This document shows, piece by piece, positions 59,071 to 64,000 of a stretch of 64,000 nt of DNA. The DNA lies in the NCBI GenBank assembly GCA_035610365.1, contig CM069432.1, positions 128,784,255 to 128,848,254 of the forward strand. Reading direction: 5' to 3'. Under the pieces are notes generated by a model. It was given only the letters and a program-made list of their open reading frames with translations, searched no databases and was not told where the DNA came from. The DNA is from Aquatica leii. Lineage: Eukaryota; Arthropoda; Insecta; Coleoptera; Lampyridae. A program made the translations under genes and the position numbers. How positions within the stretch are numbered: the first letter of the stretch is position 1; each line of letters begins with the position of its first letter.

Positions 59071-59175
59071 TAAGTGTGTTATTAGAAGTCCATACACAAA
59101 CTACTATTGGAATGCTTTAGAAATGAATATTTGGGAATGCTTATCGAACCTACATGGAACTTATGGTTTTGTGGG

Positions 59176-61600
59176 AGGTCCGTACTTAATACTTACTTAC
59201 TTTTAATTTAATAAATTTAAAATGTTAGACCACATGTTCATAAAACAAAAGTGTTTGAAATCATCATAGCTACCCCTTATTAAGAGATTATGCGTTATAT
59301 CAGTTACACCCTATTATATAGAGATCAGTGTTGTAATGTCACTTTTTTATAATTTTTTGTAATAACATTTCTATATGGAACTCAATTTTTTTTTAAATTA
59401 TTCTAAATTAAACAGTTTTTGAGAAATTGATTAAAGAGAACTATAAAAAACTGGACTACGTTTAACCATGTTTACTTTAGATAAAGAAAAATTTGTTGTA
59501 GCGACTTGCAATAATGCACAAAATTCCGATGGCTTCAAGATCTACATTTTACAATACTGTTTCAAGAAATTTAGAATAGCATTTTCTATTGTTAAGGTAG
59601 ATTACAGTATATTTGTAAATGGTATGCATTTTTGTTTTGTTTCAGCGACAAACACAATTGTTTAAATCCACATGAGTATTTTTTGGCCTTTCTTTTTGTT
59701 CATTTGCATAAATACTAGTGTTTTGACAAATGCAGTTTTTTCAAGGTAAAAATGTTAGTTATTTAATTCATTCACTGTAGTATTTTTTTCATTTTATTTT
59801 TATTACTATTTAGCTGGGACTAAAGCCTTGTCAACTTACCTTTTGGTATCTTTAGTTTTTGCATTAACTTTTGCTTACGTGATGCTTTGATAAACATGCC
59901 TGCATGGTTTCTGTTGCGAGAGCTCGTTCCGGGACTAACAAATGCTGAAGTGCGCGTCGTATAAATTTGGAACTTGACGATCATGCAAAATATATTATAA
60001 CTAAAAACATCAGCTCTAAATAATGTGTAAACTTAATGTAATGGTTAATTTTTAATTTAGCAATGTGCACACCTCAAACGCCGTATGAAAAATGCAAAAG
60101 TTTTTCAGGTGAATAATGTATTGACATTTGGAACAAAAATTCATTTCTGCGCAACTATATTTTAGTTTTGAAACAATCTCTATATGAGATGTTAAAGGTG
60201 GTGACACTGTTTCTTTAGACAGTGGTAGCGAAACTGTTTGTGAAAGTTTACCGGAAAAATGTATTCAGCTGTAACTTGCAATTAGTCTATTAAGTTGTAA
60301 TTGAAAATACAACCCATCGTTAAATTAAGAGAAAATGCTGAAATTTATAATACAGAACCAAATAAATACTGATTATACTCACAAAAAAGCTGTTTTTTTT
60401 CACTACAATCATTTAACTACCTCTAAAAGTATCGTTAACATGACTGGATGTCATATGTTTTTAAATTTTGATGTTGATATCAGTTTATATAGTTTGTATG
60501 CATTATAAACTAACCATAAATAGAAATTTGTCTTATCAAATACAACTCGTCGTCTGAATCATTTGGTAATTTCGTTAAAACAAGTAGTGGTACTCCAACT
60601 GACAAAAATTGCCGACAAGATTAAAACAACTTGTTGCGTTACAAGTAATAATTACTTATTATTATTACAAATAAAAAACAATGTTATTAATTTAGTCATT
60701 ATTTTTTCTAGTAGATATCAGTTTTTGGATTGTATATATGTAATCTTATGTAAACAAAGTGCAACTTAATAACTTGAGTTAAATTAATTTTATAATAATA
60801 AATTAAAGTACTTGAATAATTCTTTTTCACTTCAAACCGCTCTGGTATAGAAACATTTATGTTTGAAACGATTGGTACACCATGGAGTTGTAGTCTGTTT
60901 TGCAAATCGTTTAAGAACACTGGTTTTGTAAAATGTGAGCTACAAACACAATATGATTTTTATAAATTGTCAGCTGATTTGTAAACAAGATTTAATCTGC
61001 GGCAGGATTAAACCCAATTTAAGGATTTAATAAGAACTTAAATTAAAAAGGAATACTCTTCCTCATATTCAGACTACCTTTCAGGATCTTTAGAAAAGCT
61101 TAACACACAATTATTTGTTGCATTTTTGCAACTTTTTACGGCACATCAAAATCTCCTTTTTTTTAACTTTACAACAGAATACAAACGATTTAACGCCGTT
61201 TTAACACAATTCAATAACAAATAGACAATCGCTAAAAGGTTATTAAATAAAAACCCTTTTGTAACAATTGTAACTTAAAATGTTATATTAAATTCTAACT
61301 AATAATATTAGCTGTAAACAATGTGTAAACTTAATGTAATAAAAAGTGCAAAAGTTTTTTGGTTGTATAGTTGTTACAGCGACAATTTACTTTATTGTCC
61401 ACAAATTGTTGTCTTTCTTTTTTTTGTGCCTTAAAAACTATTCTTAAATTACAGTTAATTCTACTCCTATTCTAAATTTGCATATTTCTTTGTTTGAATT
61501 TCCCTCTTTTGATTCTCTTTTCAAAAATGTTCTTATCACAGGAAGTGTGATTACTTTTGAATAGAACTAGGCTTTCCCCACAGTTCTTATCTTTAATTTT
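59176..61600. other. AT-rich non-coding stretch
   Basis: A short duplicated segment occurs at about 60015-60105 and 61310-61360 (aatgtgtaaacttaatgtaa, later tgcaaaagtttttt), with a deletion in the second copy. The 65-codon frame at 59468 has a good start context but no recognisable domain. Confidence 0.4.
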
Positions 61601-62892
61601 GTTTCCTTTTGACAATTGTGCATGGTAGTCTTGAGGTACTCGTTTAAACCGTATTTTGGGATTTATTCAAGCCATCCTGTTAAATTATGTGAATGTGGTC
61701 ATTGGAATTGTTAGTTTGAATATCGTACACCCATTTACACTCCAGATTTTCTGGGATTTGAGCACATTTGGTCAAAACCACTTTAAAGCCACCCACCACC
61801 TACGGTAAGATTTCATTAATTTCCATTTTTTTTAACTTTATTCACTTCATGTCTTTTAGGCTTTTTTTTTTCCCTCATTAAACTTCTAAACATAAAATTC
61901 AGTTTTGATAGTAAAGTATATGTTTCGAAGATATGCTATCGTACATCACCTTTTAAGTATCGGCTCTATTCTACCCGCAAACAGCTGCAGTGTGGCCAGA
62001 AGCTTACTCCGTTATTGCCACCAGGTAATAAAAACTAACCACAAGAACATCGTTACACCATCCGTCGAAGGAGATCGAGAGTGGCAACCCCTTATCGAAC
62101 CACTGAGCCAGGCACTTGAACCCACGTTTCCACCAAGGAGGTTCTCCTCTCGGTTGTATCTTCTCTACACAGGTCAGAGGGTTTTAGTTTTTACCTAATC
62201 TTAAGCGCGCAGATTAGAGGTTATGTTTACGATGTAATATAAAGAATATCTGTTTACCTGCGAAAGCTGATTATAAGTCGATTGTCGCTGTTACAAAGTA
62301 TTACTACCGTACGTGTCCCACATGAACGTTTTCTGTGTTTATTGTAATTATTATATCTGCTATCATACGAAAGTGCATTATATTTAATTTTTAGGTTAAG
62401 GTTAAGTAACTTGAACTAAGCATTAATTTGTGTCGCGATTACCGTCAACGGGAGCCGGAATAAAATTTGAATTTATTTATTTTCATGTAAATATTATGGA
62501 GAATAATGCGGGACGTTTAGCTTATACGTTTGTTTTAACTTAATGCGTACTATTTCGTCGCGGTTTTGCACGTATCGAAAGGCCTTACGAACGGAATACT
62601 CACCGCTGACATTATTCAGTAACGACGCAGGTAATACTTAAGTGTCAATTATACGACACTTGCCCCGCACTATTGCGTTCCGATTTTTCGTGTTGTTTTT
62701 TTTTTAAATAGGTTTGGTAATTTGATGATTTTTTTTTTAATCTGGTTCTCTACGAAGGTAAATCATTTATTGTCGAGTTCTGTCTGGGTTATGGATAATA
62801 GTCGTATCTAATTATTTCTTTTGTTTATATGAATAAATTAAGTTGACAGTAAAGTTGATTTCTTTTCCCTTTTTGTCACGAGTTGTGTGGCA
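61600..62892 (+). repeat. Ty3/gypsy 5' LTR (start uncertain)
   Basis: The right end is set by the primer-binding site; the LTR probably ends at the CA of 62891-62892. Homology with the relic at 6240-7258 runs back at least to about 61650, so the LTR appears long, over 1 kb. The left boundary and target duplication cannot be fixed because the partner LTR lies outside the window. The frame at 61905-62198 lies within it and is not a gene. Confidence 0.6.
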
Positions 62893-62899
62893 AAAAATT

Positions 62900-62917
62900 T
62901 GGCGCCCAACTTCACGG
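62900..62917 (+). other. Ty3/gypsy primer-binding site
   Basis: tggcgcccaac (62900-62910) matches the first 11 bases of lysine-tRNA primer-binding sites used by many gypsy elements and retroviruses. It lies 7 nt after the probable LTR end. Confidence 0.75.
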
Positions 62918-62960
62918 CTCGAATTTGTTTTCTTTGTTGTAGTATTAATTGTTATATATA

Positions 62961-64000
62961 ATGGATGTTGAAAGATTATTAGTAGACGAAGTAGAGTGGG
63001 AATTACATATTCGAGGAATTACTTGTGAAGGTCCCATCGCAGATAAACGGAAATTACTTCGAGCTAGGCTTCGTGTTGAAAAGTTAAATAATTTTAGTTT
63101 CCCACAAATAAATTTTGAGGTTGATAGAGAGTTGGAAATATGTAGGGATAAGTTAGTTTTATTATCGGCCGAAGTTAAAGTTTACCGTCCTGTTAAGGTA
63201 GACAATGCTTATAAACGTCTACATTCCCGACTCATACATGTTTACGGACGTCTAGACAAACTTAACGTAACTGCTGAACGTTTGAGTAGTGTTCGTGATG
63301 AATTGGCACAACAGTGTTTGCAAGTACTCGATGAGCTTGAAACTAAAATGGAATCTCTTTCTCGAATGTCTGCTCTAACTCATGGTGCTGAGCAAAATCT
63401 TATTACTCTTGATGATGAAGTTCACGTGTCCCCCATAGCAGCTTCTAGACCCCCTCATGGTAGCCCAAATTTAGCTGATCCATCTGTATCTCAGCAAGTA
63501 TGTTTCTCTGGGATAAATGACGTTCATGTACTTACTGAAGAGCATGGTGCAAGGTCTTCGTCGCCTGTCCAAAGTCGATTGCTTTTTAATAGCACCGAGT
63601 TGCCTACGCACTCTAAATGGAACACTAATCATGTACCTCTTAATAAATGGGATATTCAGTTTAATGGAGGATCGAGTGTTACTAGCTTTCTCGAACGTAT
63701 TGAAGAATTACGAGTTTCTCGTGGTGTGTCGAAAGACCAATTATTCCTCTCAGCGGTAGAATTCTTTTCTGGTAACGCCTTAATTTGGTATCGTTCTATC
63801 CGCGACAATGTGCACAATTGGAATGAATTAGAACATGCTTTGCGTCGAACATTCTTACCTTGTGATTATGAGAATAGTCTCTGGGATGAAATACGAAACC
63901 GCACTCAAGGAGACAACGAACCTGTAGCTATCTATATTGCCATTATGGAAAATTTATTTAAAAGATTTTCTAGTGTTCCGTCCGAAATTACTCGTCTTAG
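62961..64000 (+). CDS. Ty3/gypsy gag, running off the window edge
   Basis: The frame is open for 346 codons from an ATG at 62961 to the end of the window. It starts MDVERLLVDEVEWELHIRGI, the short N-terminal module often seen in arthropod gypsy Gag proteins. The retrotransposon Gag core follows from about residue 235: WDIQFNGGSSVTSFLERIEE, ALIWYRSIRDNV, ALRRTFLPCDY, then a TQGDNEPVAIYI segment. In the family this protein forms the element's capsid. It lies directly downstream of the LTR and primer-binding site. The visible part looks whole, and the rest of the element is outside the window. Confidence 0.88.
   Translation, partial: MDVERLLVDEVEWELHIRGITCEGPIADKRKLLRARLRVEKLNNFSFPQINFEVDRELEICRDKLVLLSAEVKVYRPVKVDNAYKRLHSRLIHVYGRLDKLNVTAERLSSVRDELAQQCLQVLDELETKMESLSRMSALTHGAEQNLITLDDEVHVSPIAASRPPHGSPNLADPSVSQQVCFSGINDVHVLTEEHGARSSSPVQSRLLFNSTELPTHSKWNTNHVPLNKWDIQFNGGSSVTSFLERIEELRVSRGVSKDQLFLSAVEFFSGNALIWYRSIRDNVHNWNELEHALRRTFLPCDYENSLWDEIRNRTQGDNEPVAIYIAIMENLFKRFSSVPSEITRL

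Larger units (their letters stand above)
57447..59175. mobile_element. TIR element with internal tandem repeats
   Basis: The left end cccacaaaacca (57447-) and right end tggttttgtggg (-59175) are inverted. The match continues imperfectly inward (ggttccat on the left, atggaac on the right). It is 1729 bp with no coding frame. The interior repeats words such as tagaatgct and gaatgctt many times, and has a tandem duplication of about 170 bp (around 58740-58900 and 58912-59070). A 2-bp AG may be the target duplication. Probably a non-autonomous DNA transposon; the superfamily is not assigned. Confidence 0.7.

Noticed and set aside
59468-59665. 65-codon frame with a good start context
   Set aside because: No recognisable domain, no repeat context and no splice evidence.
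61905-62198. 97-codon plus-strand frame
   Set aside because: It lies within the gypsy LTR and is not conserved in the related relic at 6.2-7.3 kb.

Overview
The window is AT-rich eukaryotic DNA. The mix of BEL/Pao and Ty3/gypsy LTR relics, Jockey-type and other LINEs, Penelope-like elements, and many TIR and foldback elements suggests an arthropod, most likely an insect. No species can be named from the sequence. I found no complete, recognisable host gene. Most of the readable protein sequence belongs to mobile elements, set in AT-rich non-coding DNA.

Layout, left to right. At 1.1-1.4 kb lies an old Penelope 3' untranslated relic. A 5'-truncated LINE follows at 1.6-2.9 kb. A diverged LTR relic occupies 6.2-7.3 kb. 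Next come two paralogous copies of a long anonymous repeat: copy A at 7.26-11.0 kb and copy B at 17.2-19.0 kb. Copy A carries a Penelope insertion with an open GIY-YIG region (7491-8338) and a 1.17-kb DNA transposon (9639-10806). Copy B carries a different, 146-bp foldback Penelope insertion (17787-17932) and preserves the empty site for the DNA transposon.

A decayed TIR transposon at 27058-29040 encodes an XPG-like nuclease/CXC protein remnant and looks Academ-like. A LINE 3' half lies at 32.4-33.7 kb and a Jockey-like LINE at 34.3-35.8 kb. At 37.7-40.6 kb is a decayed transposase-like gene surrounded by five same-strand copies of a CCGACCGTCAC motif; I cannot place it in a named superfamily, and it is the best candidate here for something little described. 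A TIR element at about 42.8-44.1 kb contains a well-formed two-exon small ORF. A structurally complete but decayed BEL/Pao retrotransposon with 5-bp target duplications lies at 45675-51581. A further TIR element with tandem subrepeats spans 57447-59175. The window ends inside a Ty3/gypsy element whose LTR end, primer-binding site and gag reading frame are visible.

The elements do not form a pathway. The useful biology is in insertion order: nested insertions, empty sites and target duplications date events relative to each other. Two Penelope insertions with different internal structure share the same 19-nt 5' leader and 3' terminus. Two weak candidate host exons are flagged (22304-22512 and 55586-55690, both minus strand).
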